Source: Phyllobacteriaceae bacterium (lineage in GTDB: Bacteria > Pseudomonadota > Alphaproteobacteria > Rhizobiales > Rhizobiaceae). Taken from it: a DNA stretch of 64,000 nt. Below, one piece after another: positions 33,647-44,478 of the stretch (the stretch's first letter is position 1; each line of letters begins with the position of its first letter). The stretch is from assembly GCA_024742765.1 (NCBI GenBank), contig JANSXT010000006.1, positions 111,946 through 175,945 of the forward strand, written 5' to 3'. The position numbers and the translations under genes were made by a program. Below the pieces are notes generated by a model, which searched no databases, was not told the DNA's origin, and was given only the letters and a program-made list of their open reading frames with translations.

Positions 33647-34864
33647 ATGTCCAACCCATCATCCCAACCGGCGCCCGCCTGGCAGCCGCTCTATTTCTTG
33701 GCGGCGCTTGGCGCGGGCGGCCTTGCCGTCTCCTTCTTCATGTATCTGATGTGGTTGACGCCCCATGCCGGTCAGCCCATCCCGTCCTTCACCACCCTTT
33801 TGGCTGCCTTCAATGATGGCACGCTCGCCATGAAAGCGCTGATCGCTGTCAGCGTTGCGGGGATTGCGGTCTTCACCGCGCTCTTCGTGCGCCTTCTGAT
33901 CTGGAATGTGGTGCGGTTCCGCCACTGGCATCCATCGGAAGCTGCGATCACCATGCGCCGCACCAACACCGGCTCGTCCATCATGGCCGCACCTTTGACC
34001 TATGCGATGGGCATCAATGTCGGCTTCATCGTCGGCGCCGTGTTCGTGCCGGGCCTTTGGGAACGTGCTGAACTCCTGTTTCCGTTCGCCCTTCTGGGCT
34101 TTGCGGCGATCGGCGTCTATGCGCTCAAGCTGTTCTCCGGCTTCATGACGCAGATGATCGTCGAGGGCGGGTTCGACTGCGCCAAGAACAATTCGCTTTC
34201 TCAGATACTGTCGGTCTTCGCCTTTGCCATGGTCGGTGTCGGCTTTTCGGCGGCCACGGCCATGAGCCACAACCCGATCGTCTCGGTGATCGGCTTCATG
34301 GGCGCCAGCTTCTTCATCGTCGCCGCCATCATCTTCGGCGCCATGTTCCTGGTGATGGGCTTCCGCTCCATGCTGGAAAACACCGCCAATCCCGAGACGG
34401 TGCCGACCCTCTGGATCATCATCCCCTTCGTGACGGTCGTCGGCATCGCGCTCTACCGGATGAACATGGCGCTGGACCATAATTTCGGTGTCGAATGGCT
34501 GGCCGGTGACCGGTTCGCCTTCCTGACGACGCTGTTTTCTGTGCAGATCCTGTTCGGCGTGCTCGGCTGGGCGGTGATGAAGCGCACGCGCTATTTCGAA
34601 ACCTATGTCTCCGGTCCGGCCAAATCGCCCGGCTCGTTCGCCCTGATCTGTCCCGGCGTGGCGCTGTTTGTCTTCGCCAACTTCCTGATCAATCCCGGCC
34701 TTGTCGGCCTGGGCGTGATGGACAAGTTCTCGATCGCCTACTTCATCGTCTATGCGCCGCTTGTCGCGCTGCAGCTCCTGACCATCCGGACCTTCTTCCG
34801 CCTGTCGGGCAAGCTGATCACCTCGGACGGGCCGGCCCCGGCCGGCATGGTTGCGGCCGAATAG
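33647..34864 (+). CDS. Multi-pass membrane protein, TsoY-like
   Basis: 405 residues from ATG 33647, with GGAGG 8 nt upstream (the ATG at 33635 is part of that site). About ten membrane helices, beginning YFLAALGAGGLAVSFFMYLMWL and including YAMGINVGFIVGAVFVPGLW, HNPIVSVIGFMGASFFIVAA and SFALICPGVALFVFANFLIN. The overall layout and the LGAGGLAVSFFMYLM start recall proteins annotated as the TsoY (seleno)protein family; the recall is from memory. No in-frame TGA is present, so there is no selenocysteine. The FNR box upstream suggests use under low oxygen. A strong terminator follows. Confidence 0.8.
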   Translation: MSNPSSQPAPAWQPLYFLAALGAGGLAVSFFMYLMWLTPHAGQPIPSFTTLLAAFNDGTLAMKALIAVSVAGIAVFTALFVRLLIWNVVRFRHWHPSEAAITMRRTNTGSSIMAAPLTYAMGINVGFIVGAVFVPGLWERAELLFPFALLGFAAIGVYALKLFSGFMTQMIVEGGFDCAKNNSLSQILSVFAFAMVGVGFSAATAMSHNPIVSVIGFMGASFFIVAAIIFGAMFLVMGFRSMLENTANPETVPTLWIIIPFVTVVGIALYRMNMALDHNFGVEWLAGDRFAFLTTLFSVQILFGVLGWAVMKRTRYFETYVSGPAKSPGSFALICPGVALFVFANFLINPGLVGLGVMDKFSIAYFIVYAPLVALQLLTIRTFFRLSGKLITSDGPAPAGMVAAE

Positions 34865-34889
34865 GGCTGGCGCAAACACTCCGATCCCC

Positions 34890-34916
34890 GCCGCCGGTTC
34901 TCTGCCGGCGGCTTTT
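34890..34916 (+). terminator. Intrinsic terminator
   Basis: GCCGCCGG (34890-34897), loop TTCTCTG, CCGGCGGC (34905-34912), then TTTT. It closes the TsoY-like gene and may act for the convergent antiporter gene too. Confidence 0.85.
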
Positions 34917-34932
34917 CACGTTCCGGATCACG

Positions 34933-36834
34933 TCAGTCCGACGGATCGCGATCCACCGAACCCTCCTCCTCGGCGCGGCGCACCGGTTGCGGCAGGATGC
35001 GGCCGATCGCGGCCTCCCGGTCGCGGGCGCCGCCCACCGCCTGCTTTTGCCGCTCGAGCCGCGCCCGGTCGCGCTCGCGGGCCGTGCGCACCGCCTGCGC
35101 CCAGGCTTCGGCGTCATGGCCGAGCAGCGCCAGCGCCCGCGCGCCCATCTCCATCCCCGATGCGGCCGTCTCGCGCACCACATCGTCGACGCCACGGTCA
35201 AGAAGCTGGATGGCGTGGATGCGGTCATAGGCGCGCACGATCAGCCGCGCCTGCGGAAACTCGCGCATGACCAGATCGGCGATCGCATCGGTCGCCACCT
35301 GCCCGTTGGTGCACACCGCAATCAGTTCCGCTGAACCCGCGCCGGCGGCGGCCAGCACATCGCGCCGCGCCCCGTCGCCGAAATAGACGCGCGTGCCGAA
35401 CCGGCCGGCCTCGCGCACCCGGTCGGCGTCGCTGTCCAGATAAGTCAGCGGCACATTCCGGACGAGCAGCGGCTGCGCCACCATCTGGCCGAACCGGCCA
35501 AAGCCGATGATCAGCGCTGTGCCGCCCGCGTCAGTGAAATCCTCGTCCAATGTGGCCGCCCTGGCCGGCGGCTGGAACAGCGCCAGAAGGCGCTCGTTCT
35601 GTGACGACAGCGCCATCGAGATGGTGACGATCGAGACCATCACCGCCGCCAGTTCCGCGTCGATCACCTGGGCGGACGCTGCCGCCGCAAAAAGGACGAA
35701 GCCGAACTCGCCATGCTGGGCCAAAGCGAAGCCAAGGCGCATCGCCTTGTCGTGATCGGTGCCGAACAGCCGGTTGACCAGATAGACGACGACGCCCTTG
35801 ACCGTGACCAGCACTGGGACCGCCAGCACTATCAACAGCCAGTTGCGCGCCACCGCCGACAGGTCCAGCGACATGCCGACCGCGACGAAGAAGAGGCCCA
35901 GAAACAGGCCGCGAAACGGTTCGATGTCCGCCTCGACCTGATGGCGGTAGGAGGATTCGGCAAGCAGCACGCCGGCGATGAAAGCGCCCATCGCATAGGA
36001 CAGGCCCGCAAGCGCCATGATGAGCGAAGCGAAGATGACGACGCCGAGCGCGGCGGCGGTCATCAGCTCGGGCGCCCGCGCCCGCGCCAGCACGTTGAAC
36101 ATCGGATCGAGCGCATAGCGCGCAACGCCGATCAGAAGCGCGATCGCGCCGATGCCGGTCAAAACGGCGGTGATGTTGGAGGCGGCGGTCGCCTCCGGCC
36201 CGGCGACAGGCGCAAGCAGCGCGACCAGCAGCAGCAGCGGCACGATCGAAAGATCCTCGAACAAAAGGACGCCGATCGTCGTCTGGCCGAAGGGCGTTGC
36301 CCGGTCGCCCGCCTCGTCGAGCGCCTTGACCACGAGCGCGGTCGAGGACAGGCCGAGCCCGAGGCCGACAATGATCGCCGCGGTGAGGTCGAGCCCGTAG
36401 GCATAGACGACGAGAAACAGCGCCGTGCTTGTCGCCGCAAGCTGGACGAGGCCCCGTCCGAAGATCGTGCCGCGCATGGCCCAGAGGCGCGCCGGCCGGA
36501 ACTCGAGCCCTATGACGAACAGGAACAGGACCACGCCGAATTCGGCAAAGCGCAACAGCGCCTGCGGATCTTCGGTAAACGACAGGGTCAGCGCGATGCC
36601 TGCCGTGATGCCCGACATAAGATAGCCGATCACCGTGCCAAGGCCGAGCCGCCGCGACAGCGGTACGAACAGGCATGCCAGCGTGATCAGCGCCAGCGCC
36701 TCGGTGAAGCGCCATTCAAGCGGCGTCAGCCCGAATGGCGTGGCGACGTCCTGCGCTATCGCATCGGCGCCCAGCGACAGCCACATGGCAATGGCGGCAA
36801 GGGCGAGCCGCGCCATGGCGGAAATCATGATCAT
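34933..36834 (-). CDS. Kef-type monovalent cation:proton antiporter (CPA2) with TrkA-N domain
   Basis: 633 residues from ATG 36834 (the reading from 36948 is GC-rich and unlikely). An N-terminal helix is followed by about 12 membrane helices with FAEFGVVLFLFVIGLEFRPA and GLGLGLSSTALVVKALDEAG, hallmarks of KefB/KefC transporters. The C-terminal NAD-binding fold has IIGFGRFGQMVAQPLLVRN and YFGDGARRDVLAAAGAGSAE (TrkA-N/RCK). These exchange K+ (or Na+) for H+ and respond to electrophile or redox stress. The C-terminal 60 residues are Arg/Glu-rich. It is divergent from the hydrolase gene 135 bp away. Confidence 0.92.
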   Translation of the reverse strand: MIMISAMARLALAAIAMWLSLGADAIAQDVATPFGLTPLEWRFTEALALITLACLFVPLSRRLGLGTVIGYLMSGITAGIALTLSFTEDPQALLRFAEFGVVLFLFVIGLEFRPARLWAMRGTIFGRGLVQLAATSTALFLVVYAYGLDLTAAIIVGLGLGLSSTALVVKALDEAGDRATPFGQTTIGVLLFEDLSIVPLLLLVALLAPVAGPEATAASNITAVLTGIGAIALLIGVARYALDPMFNVLARARAPELMTAAALGVVIFASLIMALAGLSYAMGAFIAGVLLAESSYRHQVEADIEPFRGLFLGLFFVAVGMSLDLSAVARNWLLIVLAVPVLVTVKGVVVYLVNRLFGTDHDKAMRLGFALAQHGEFGFVLFAAAASAQVIDAELAAVMVSIVTISMALSSQNERLLALFQPPARAATLDEDFTDAGGTALIIGFGRFGQMVAQPLLVRNVPLTYLDSDADRVREAGRFGTRVYFGDGARRDVLAAAGAGSAELIAVCTNGQVATDAIADLVMREFPQARLIVRAYDRIHAIQLLDRGVDDVVRETAASGMEMGARALALLGHDAEAWAQAVRTARERDRARLERQKQAVGGARDREAAIGRILPQPVRRAEEEGSVDRDPSD

Positions 36835-36969
36835 CTCAGGAGCCTTCGCACGACCGTTGCGGGACCAGGGCAGGTTCCGCGCAGCGCCTTGCGCGGATGC
36901 CGACCCGCCGACTATGAAGGCCGCACGCCAACCCGACAAGTGGGCCATCGGCCCAACAGGACGGGGCCC

Positions 36970-38643
36970 ATGCTCGTCAATTCGCCACCCGATGACCGTC
37001 CCGCCAGCCGCCGGCTCACCCTGTCGGTGTTCGCGCTAGCCGTCGGCATCGTCTTCTTCGCCTTCTCGCTGACGCCCTCGCTAATCCCGCGCGATTATGT
37101 GCTGCAGGGCGTACTCGGCGGCGTGGTGATGGCGCTCGGCTATGCGCTGGGCCAGTTCGGCCTGCTTCTGTGGCGCTATGTCGAACTGCCCCTCGCGCGC
37201 GACAGGCTCGGCCGTGTGCTCAACGGCTTCGCACTGGGCGCCGCGCTGGTCCTTGCCATCGTCTTTCTGGGAGAAACGGCGGACTGGCAGAATTCCATCC
37301 GCGCTCGTGTCGGCATGGCGCCCGTCGATGCGGCCCATCCCGCCTATGTCGCGCTGATCGCGCTGATGGTCTTCACGCCGCTATGGATCGCCGGCTGGGC
37401 GTTCCAGTTGATGATGGACACGCTGCGCCGCCAATTGCGCCGGCTGATCCCGGTGCGGCTCGCCAACCTCATCGGCCTAGCGCTCGCCGCCTATGTCGCC
37501 TGGGCGCTGATCGACGGTTTCGTGATCCAGCGTTTTCTCGCATTTGCCGACGATGCCTATGGCGAAGCCTCGGCCCTTTTCGATCCCGACATCGCACAAC
37601 CGGAGGCCGACCTCGCCTCGGGCGGTCCCGTCTCTCTGATCAACTGGAACGATATGGGCCGCTGGGGGCGCAACTTCGCCGCAACCGGGCCGGATGCCGA
37701 TGCGATCGCGGCCTTCACCGGCCGCCCGGCCAAGGACCCGATCCGCATCTATGTAGGCCGCAATTCGGCGCCGACGCCTGCCGAGCGCACCGAGATCGCC
37801 TTTGCCGAGATGCTGCGCACCGGCGCCTTCGAGCGCAAGGTGCTGGTGATCGCCATGCCCGTCGGCTCGGGCTGGCTCGACGCGGGCTCGCACGATCCGC
37901 TGGAGATCATGCATGATGGCGACATCGCCACCGTCGCGGTGCAATATTCCTATCTGACGAGCTGGATCTCGCTGGTCTTTGAGACCGATGCGGGCCTCGA
38001 CCAGGCCCAGACCCTGTTCGACCGGGTTTATCGTCACTGGCGTTCCCTGCCCGAGGACAGCCGCCCGCAACTTTATCTGCACGGGCTGAGCCAGGGCGCG
38101 CTCGTCTCCCAGTCCTCCGTCGATCTGCTGACGCTGATGGCAACGCCGATCGACGGCGCGCTGTGGGCCGGTCCGCCCTTTGCCAGCGGATTGTGGAGCC
38201 GCATCACCGGCGCCCGCGCGCCCGACAGCCCCTATTGGCTGCCGGAGGTCAATGACGGCGAAGTCGTCCGCTTCGCCAATCAGGACGCCGATCGTCTCGA
38301 TGATGCCGCGCACCGATGGGGACAGGTGCGGATCGTCTATCTGCAATATGGCAGCGATCCGATCGTCTTCTTCGATCCCCTTTCGGCGCTGCGCCGGCCG
38401 GTCTGGATGAACGAAGAGCCCGCGCCGGACGTCTCGCCCGAGCTCAGATGGTATCCGTTCGTCACCCTGTTCCAGCTTGCACTCGACATGGCGCTGTCGC
38501 TGAACATCGAGCGCGGCTACGGCCACAAATACATCGCCGAGGACTATATCCCCGCCTGGGTGGCCGTCACCCGCCCCGACGGCTGGACCGAGGCGGACAC
38601 GCAGCGGCTTATCGAACGGTTCCGGGGGTTCGATGGGGGATAA
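36970..38643 (+). CDS. Alpha/beta-hydrolase membrane protein (Abhydrolase_9 type)
   Basis: 557 residues from ATG 36970; the reading continues open far upstream, antisense to the antiporter, but this is a composition effect. Four to five membrane helices in the first 190 residues (LSVFALAVGIVFFAFSLTPS, LNGFALGAALVLAIVFLGET), then a soluble hydrolase domain with the nucleophile elbow LHGLSQGALVSQ (G-x-S-x-G) and NIERGYGHKY near the end carrying a candidate His. Substrate unknown; the N-terminal part matches the domain found in this family. It ends convergently with ilvC. Confidence 0.88.
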   Translation: MLVNSPPDDRPASRRLTLSVFALAVGIVFFAFSLTPSLIPRDYVLQGVLGGVVMALGYALGQFGLLLWRYVELPLARDRLGRVLNGFALGAALVLAIVFLGETADWQNSIRARVGMAPVDAAHPAYVALIALMVFTPLWIAGWAFQLMMDTLRRQLRRLIPVRLANLIGLALAAYVAWALIDGFVIQRFLAFADDAYGEASALFDPDIAQPEADLASGGPVSLINWNDMGRWGRNFAATGPDADAIAAFTGRPAKDPIRIYVGRNSAPTPAERTEIAFAEMLRTGAFERKVLVIAMPVGSGWLDAGSHDPLEIMHDGDIATVAVQYSYLTSWISLVFETDAGLDQAQTLFDRVYRHWRSLPEDSRPQLYLHGLSQGALVSQSSVDLLTLMATPIDGALWAGPPFASGLWSRITGARAPDSPYWLPEVNDGEVVRFANQDADRLDDAAHRWGQVRIVYLQYGSDPIVFFDPLSALRRPVWMNEEPAPDVSPELRWYPFVTLFQLALDMALSLNIERGYGHKYIAEDYIPAWVAVTRPDGWTEADTQRLIERFRGFDGG

Positions 38644-38651
38644 AGTGAGTG

Positions 38652-38742
38652 GTGAATGGTGAGTGGTGAGTCGAGAAAGCCGCACACGTTTCCGCCTGGG
38701 GCTCTTTTTTCCCTGTTCACCATTCACCAGTTCACCATTCAC
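38652..38742. repeat. Tandem and inverted TGGTGA/TCACCA repeats between convergent genes
   Basis: GTGAATGGTGA at 38652-38662 is the exact reverse complement of TCACCATTCAC, found twice (38717-38727 and 38732-38742). Neighbouring variants (GTGAGTGGTGA) repeat the unit. The arrangement can fold as a hairpin between the convergent hydrolase and ilvC genes. Confidence 0.75.
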
Positions 38743-38750
38743 TGCCACCG

Positions 38751-40480
<1,730 letters not shown>

Positions 40481-40500
40481 GCCGCCTCCTGATCTTGCGT

Positions 40501-40520
40501 ACCGTACCGTTCGGTACGGT
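40501..40520. promoter_or_regulatory. TetR operator
   Basis: ACCGTACCGTTCGGTACGGT: 8-bp perfect arms ACCGTACC / GGTACGGT around GTTC. It lies 20 bp before tetR and 58 bp before the divergent GNAT start. Confidence 0.8.
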
Positions 40521-40578
40521 GTCAAGAGGAACGGCCTTGCCTCTTTTCGCTCCGCCCCGAGCGATGCATAAGACGGCC

Positions 40579-41082
40579 ATGACCACGCATGCCCCGATTC
40601 CCGTCCGCGCCACGGAACCTGCCGACATTACCGCGCTGACAGCGATCATCAACACGATCATCGCCATTGGCGGCACGACCGCCTATGAGGACCCGTTCAC
40701 CGAGGAGCGTCTGGCAGCCCGCCTGCTCGACGATCCGCGCCTGATCTGCTGCCACACCGCGCTCGACCCCGCCGATGGGTCACCCGCCGGCTACCAGGTC
40801 CTCAAGCGCCATCTGGACCTGCCGCCGGACTGGGGCGATATCGCCACCTTTGCCCGCGTTGAACCCAAGCTGCCCGGCGTCGGCCGCGCGCTGTTTGCGG
40901 CCACCTCGGCCTTCGCCCGCGCGCAGGGTCTTGTCGCCATCAACGCGACCATCCGCGCCGACAACAAAAGCGGGCTCGGCTATTACGGCAAAATGGGCTT
41001 TGAAGACCATGCGGTTGCCAAAGCCGTCCCGCTGAAGGACGGCACGCCCGTCGACCGGATTTCGAAGCGTTTGGTGCTTTAG
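40579..41082 (+). CDS. GNAT-family N-acetyltransferase
   Basis: 167 residues from ATG 40579 (40564 also possible; the reading from 40495 covers the operator and is rejected). PIPVRATEPADITALTAIIN is the GNAT beta1-alpha1 start; VEPKLPGVGRALFAATSAFA is the acetyl-CoA-binding loop and helix, and NKSGLGYYGKMGFEDHAVAK the closing part. It transfers acetyl to an unknown amine. Gene order and the shared operator suggest control by the TetR protein. Confidence 0.88.
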   Translation: MTTHAPIPVRATEPADITALTAIINTIIAIGGTTAYEDPFTEERLAARLLDDPRLICCHTALDPADGSPAGYQVLKRHLDLPPDWGDIATFARVEPKLPGVGRALFAATSAFARAQGLVAINATIRADNKSGLGYYGKMGFEDHAVAKAVPLKDGTPVDRISKRLVL

Positions 41083-41189
41083 AGACGGTTTCCAGTGCGC
41101 GCCCAGCCAAGGCGGCGCCACGCGCCAACCGGGATCCCGTGGGGCTACCGGACCCCGGTGATACCCGCTTTCGTTGCAGCACATAAAAT

Positions 41190-41211
41190 TTGCACATATA
41201 TTCATGTGCAA
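41190..41211. promoter_or_regulatory. Operator-like palindrome of second PIN toxin-antitoxin pair
   Basis: TTGCACAT-ATATTC-ATGTGCAA: perfect 8-bp arms, ending 15 bp before the antitoxin start, with the ribosome site GGAGG directly after it. Confidence 0.7.
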
Positions 41212-41226
41212 TTGGAGGACACACCG

Positions 41227-41499
41227 ATGGCCCAGACCAAGGAGCGCGCGGCATTCACCCTGTCAGCCGGCGTCAAGGCGGAACTTGAAAAGGCAGTGCC
41301 CAAAAGCAAGCGCTCACGCTTTGTGGAGCGTGCCATCGCCGATGCACTCATGGAGCGCTCCAGACGGGCAGCGCGGCAAGCCATACGGTCCGCGCCGGCC
41401 TACTCAACCCAAGGGGCCGACAGCGTCGAAACGCTTGAACGGATCCGTGCCGAGCGCGACCGGGAACTGGCAGGCAAAGGCGAGCGGGCGGGAACATGA
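41227..41499 (+). CDS. Antitoxin partner of PIN toxin
   Basis: 90 residues from ATG 41227 with GGAGGACACACC upstream. FTLSAGVKAELEKAVPKSKR and RFVERAIADALMERSRR fit a ribbon-helix-helix-type DNA-binding domain; the tail is Arg/Glu-rich. It overlaps the toxin by ATGA. Its family name is uncertain, but its place and size are those of a VapB-like antitoxin. Confidence 0.82.
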   Translation: MAQTKERAAFTLSAGVKAELEKAVPKSKRSRFVERAIADALMERSRRAARQAIRSAPAYSTQGADSVETLERIRAERDRELAGKGERAGT

Positions 41500-41942
41500 T
41501 CGTTGCGGACGCATCGGTCTTCAACAAACTGTTTCTGGAAGAACCTGACCGGGCCTTGTCCGTGGCCCTGTTTGACACGGCACTGCGCGATGGCATCGCC
41601 CTCGCCGCGCCCGACCTGATCGTCCACGAAGCCCTGTCCGTCGCCCTGCACTATGGCGTGCCTTCGCATGTCATCTTCGATCTGCTCGAGCCGCTCGCCG
41701 ACGCGGGCATGCGGCTGATACGACCGACGCGCGCGATCGGCGAACGTGCATTTGCCATTGCCCGGGGCGAAGGGCGGCCTTCGCTCCAGGACAGCACCTA
41801 TCATGCCGTTGCACTGGTCGAAGGCGGGACGTTCGTCACCGCCGACGAACGCCATTTTCGCAAGACGCGCCATCTGGGCGCCATCATGCTTCTGCGCGAT
41901 TGGGCAGCGGCGTCCGACAACGATCCGTTCACGCGCTCATGA
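41496..41942 (+). CDS. PIN-domain toxin (VapC-like)
   Basis: 148 residues. The acidic PIN residues are visible in [45 protein letters not shown] and [14 protein letters not shown]. It is expected to cleave RNA unless bound by the upstream antitoxin. Its end overlaps the convergent pdxJ by 6 bp. Confidence 0.9.
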   Translation: MIVADASVFNKLFLEEPDRALSVALFDTALRDGIALAAPDLIVHEALSVALHYGVPSHVIFDLLEPLADAGMRLIRPTRAIGERAFAIARGEGRPSLQDSTYHAVALVEGGTFVTADERHFRKTRHLGAIMLLRDWAAASDNDPFTRS

Positions 41943-42695
41943 TGGATCCAACGCCCCCAGAAACCGCTTCACCGCGCCTGCCATGCCGAATTCGAGCGCG
42001 TCGGCGGTCAGGCCGTGACCGATCGAGACTTCGGCCAAATCCGGCACGCGCGCGACCAGCGCCGGCAGGTTGGCAACCGTCAGATCGTGGCCGGCATTGA
42101 CGCCGAGCCCCGCCGCCCGCGCCGCATCCGCCGTCTCGCCGAGGATCTCGATCTGCCGTTCGGCCTCCGTCGCATTGTCGTGGCAGGCGCCGTAGGGCCC
42201 GGTGAACAGTTCGACCCGGTCGGTGCCCGTCGCTTTTGCCGCGGCGATCCCGCCCTCGCCCGCATCGGGGTCGCAGAACAGCGACACGCGCATGCCGCCA
42301 TCCTTCAGGCGCTGCACGCAATCGCGCAGGAAATTGCCCTGCCCGGAAAAATCCCAGCCATGGTCGGACGTTGCCTGGTTCGGATCGTCGGGCACCAGCG
42401 TCACCTGTTCGGGCTGGTTGGCTTCCACCAGCGCCAGGAAATCCTCGGACGGATAGCCCTCCACATTGAATTCGGCATCCGGCCATTCATCGTCGATCAC
42501 CGCCCGCAGTTCCGGCAGGTCGGAAAAGCGCACATGGCGCTCGTCGGGCCTTGGGTGGACGGTCAGCCCGTGCGCGCCCGCCTCAAGCGCGATCCGGCCC
42601 AGATGCGGCACCGACGGCCAGGGCAGATCGCGCCGGTTCCGCAACAGGGCGACGGCGTTCAGATTGACGGAAAGTCGCGTGGTCACGGCCAGCAT
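41937..42695 (-). CDS. pdxJ: Pyridoxine 5'-phosphate synthase
   Basis: 252 residues. PdxJ joins 3-amino-2-oxopropyl phosphate with deoxyxylulose 5-phosphate to give pyridoxine 5'-phosphate, the last ring-forming step of the DXP-dependent vitamin B6 pathway. Seen: [86 protein letters not shown] and [16 protein letters not shown], conserved across PdxJ. It has the usual length and is monocistronic. Confidence 0.97.
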   Translation of the reverse strand: MLAVTTRLSVNLNAVALLRNRRDLPWPSVPHLGRIALEAGAHGLTVHPRPDERHVRFSDLPELRAVIDDEWPDAEFNVEGYPSEDFLALVEANQPEQVTLVPDDPNQATSDHGWDFSGQGNFLRDCVQRLKDGGMRVSLFCDPDAGEGGIAAAKATGTDRVELFTGPYGACHDNATEAERQIEILGETADAARAAGLGVNAGHDLTVANLPALVARVPDLAEVSIGHGLTADALEFGMAGAVKRFLGALDPS

Positions 42696-42803
42696 CCCCC
42701 GGTGAAAGCAATTTTCGGCTTGATATAGCGCAATGCCGCACCGTGCCAGTCATAGGAGTTTTTCCGGACCATCATTGTCCATGGCACCTGTTCGGAGCGC
42801 CCG

Positions 42804-43577
42804 ATGATCGAAGTTGAAACCCTGCCCGGCGGCATCGTCTCCATCGACGTGACCGGCAAGCTCGACAAGACAGACATCGAACTCGTCATCACCGAACTGG
42901 ACGCGGCCCGCGAGACGCACGGCAAGATCAGTGTCATGGTCGATCTGACCGGCTTTGCCGGCATGACCGCCGATGCGCTGATCGCCGATCTTCGTTACGG
43001 CTTTTCCCATCTGTCCGAACTGGACCACTATGAGCGCATCGCGGTTCTGACGGGACACGACTGGATCGAAACGCTCGTCTGGCTGGAAGGCAAGCTGTTC
43101 CGGCGGATCGACATTCGCTGCTTCAAGCCCGAGGAGCGCCAGCGTGCCCGCGCCTTTGCGAACGGCATGGAGGTGCCCCGCGCCGAGACCGCGCCGGGCA
43201 TCGTCCGCGTGCCGAGCGACCGGGCCAACATGCTCGCCTTCCGGATCACCGACACGGTGCGCGCCGCCGACGCCAAGGCGATCATGGGCTTTCTGAAGGA
43301 CACCTATGCGCGGCACGACAAGATCGACCTGATGGTCATCATCGACGAACTGGACGGGTTCGACCCGGCCATCCTGTTCGACACCGGCACGTGGAGCACC
43401 AAGGCGCAGAGCCTGTCGCATGTGGGCCGCTACGCAGTCGTCGGCGGACCCGACTATGTGCGCCGCACCGCCGCCTTCATGGGCACCTTCATCCCCGTCG
43501 AGATCCGCGCCTTCGCGCGCGATGAGGAGGACGAGGCCTGGGCCTGGCTGAATGCCGGCCCGCTTCTGGCCGGCTGA
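42804..43577 (+). CDS. Tandem SpoIIAA-like (STAS-fold) protein
   Basis: 257 residues made of two similar halves, each about 120: GGIVSIDVTGKLDKTDIELV ... KISVMVDLTGFAGMTADALI and NMLAFRITDTVRAADAKAIM ... KIDLMVIIDELDGFDPAILF. Each half ends with a WIETLVWL/YVRRTAAFM-type helix. This fits the SpoIIAA-like domain (DUF3478) duplicated. Function unknown; the fold suggests binding or lipid-surface sensing. The PP2C gene 40 bp downstream in the same direction recalls the pairing of STAS antagonists with PP2C phosphatases in partner-switching. Confidence 0.82.
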   Translation: MIEVETLPGGIVSIDVTGKLDKTDIELVITELDAARETHGKISVMVDLTGFAGMTADALIADLRYGFSHLSELDHYERIAVLTGHDWIETLVWLEGKLFRRIDIRCFKPEERQRARAFANGMEVPRAETAPGIVRVPSDRANMLAFRITDTVRAADAKAIMGFLKDTYARHDKIDLMVIIDELDGFDPAILFDTGTWSTKAQSLSHVGRYAVVGGPDYVRRTAAFMGTFIPVEIRAFARDEEDEAWAWLNAGPLLAG

Positions 43578-43617
43578 CCGTCACATCCCCGTCATGATCG
43601 GCGCGCCATAGGAAGCC

Positions 43618-44478
43618 ATGTCTACACTGCGCGTCATCGATTCCCTCAGCCTGCCCGGCCATTCTTCCAAAGCCAATGAAGACCGGTGCGGCTGGACCGG
43701 GAACCGGGTTTTTGTGATCGACGGCGCGACAGGCGTCGGCGGAGACATGATGGACAGCCCTGAGGGCAGCGACGCCGCCTGGCTCGCACAAAAGGCCAAG
43801 GACCGTCTGGCCCAGCCCGATGACACCGATCCCGCCGACCTCGTCCGCCAGATCAACACCGAAGCCGGCGCCGCCTTCCGCGTAGCCGCCGGCGGGCAGG
43901 ACGAACCGTGGCGACAACCGACGGCCAGCCTTTACATGGTCCGGCTGCATGCGGATCGGGTCTCCGCCGCCGGCCTTGGCGATTGCGTTCTCTTCACGAT
44001 CAACAGCGCCGGTGAAACTGCACGCCAGTCTCCGATGACGGATCATCACGACCTTGAGGCGGAGACGGCGCGCGCCGCCCTCCGCGCCGGCGCAACACTT
44101 GTCGATGGTGCATCAATCACCAGCGCGGGTGCGATGCTTGAGCGCGAACGGGCACTGCGCGCCCGTTACAACACGGCCGGCGGGCCGATCTGGACGCTGG
44201 GCATCGCACCGGAGGCCGCCGATCACGTCAGGGTCGAACCCGTTGCGGTCGCGTCCCCCTTACGCGCCATCCTGTGCACCGACGGCTTTGCCGCCCTCAT
44301 CGACCGCTATCAGCGCTATTCCATCGCCGGGCTGGTCGAGACCGCCTTTGCCAACGGGCTCGAAGCGCTTGGCGATGAACTGCGCGCGATCGAAAATGAT
44401 GAAGACCCCGAAGGCCGGCTCTACCCGCGCATGAAGCGCTCCGACGACGCAACGGCAGTGCTGTTCGAGATCACTTGA
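43618..44478 (+). CDS. PP2C-type protein phosphatase
   Basis: 286 residues. PP2C enzymes dephosphorylate Ser/Thr using metal-bound water. The aspartates are seen in HSSKANEDRCGW and VFVIDGATGVGGDMM near the N-terminus, in LYMVRLHADRVSAAGLGDCV, and near the end in AILCTDGFAALIDRY and MKRSDDATAVLFEI. It follows the SpoIIAA-like gene by 40 bp, probably an operon. It overlaps the convergent helicase gene by 8 bp. Confidence 0.88.
   Translation: MSTLRVIDSLSLPGHSSKANEDRCGWTGNRVFVIDGATGVGGDMMDSPEGSDAAWLAQKAKDRLAQPDDTDPADLVRQINTEAGAAFRVAAGGQDEPWRQPTASLYMVRLHADRVSAAGLGDCVLFTINSAGETARQSPMTDHHDLEAETARAALRAGATLVDGASITSAGAMLERERALRARYNTAGGPIWTLGIAPEAADHVRVEPVAVASPLRAILCTDGFAALIDRYQRYSIAGLVETAFANGLEALGDELRAIENDEDPEGRLYPRMKRSDDATAVLFEIT

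Noticed and set aside
33647..34864. Selenoprotein with in-frame TGA
   Set aside because: The frame has no internal TGA, so the TsoY-like protein here is not a selenocysteine form.
35713..36969. Long upstream extension of the hydrolase gene
   Set aside because: Runs antisense through the antiporter gene; residues are Arg/Gln/Asp-rich noise and the real start with membrane helices is at 36970.
38652..38742. Possible CRISPR-like short repeats
   Set aside because: Units are only about 11 bp, adjacent or inverted, with no unique spacers; better described as simple and inverted repeats.
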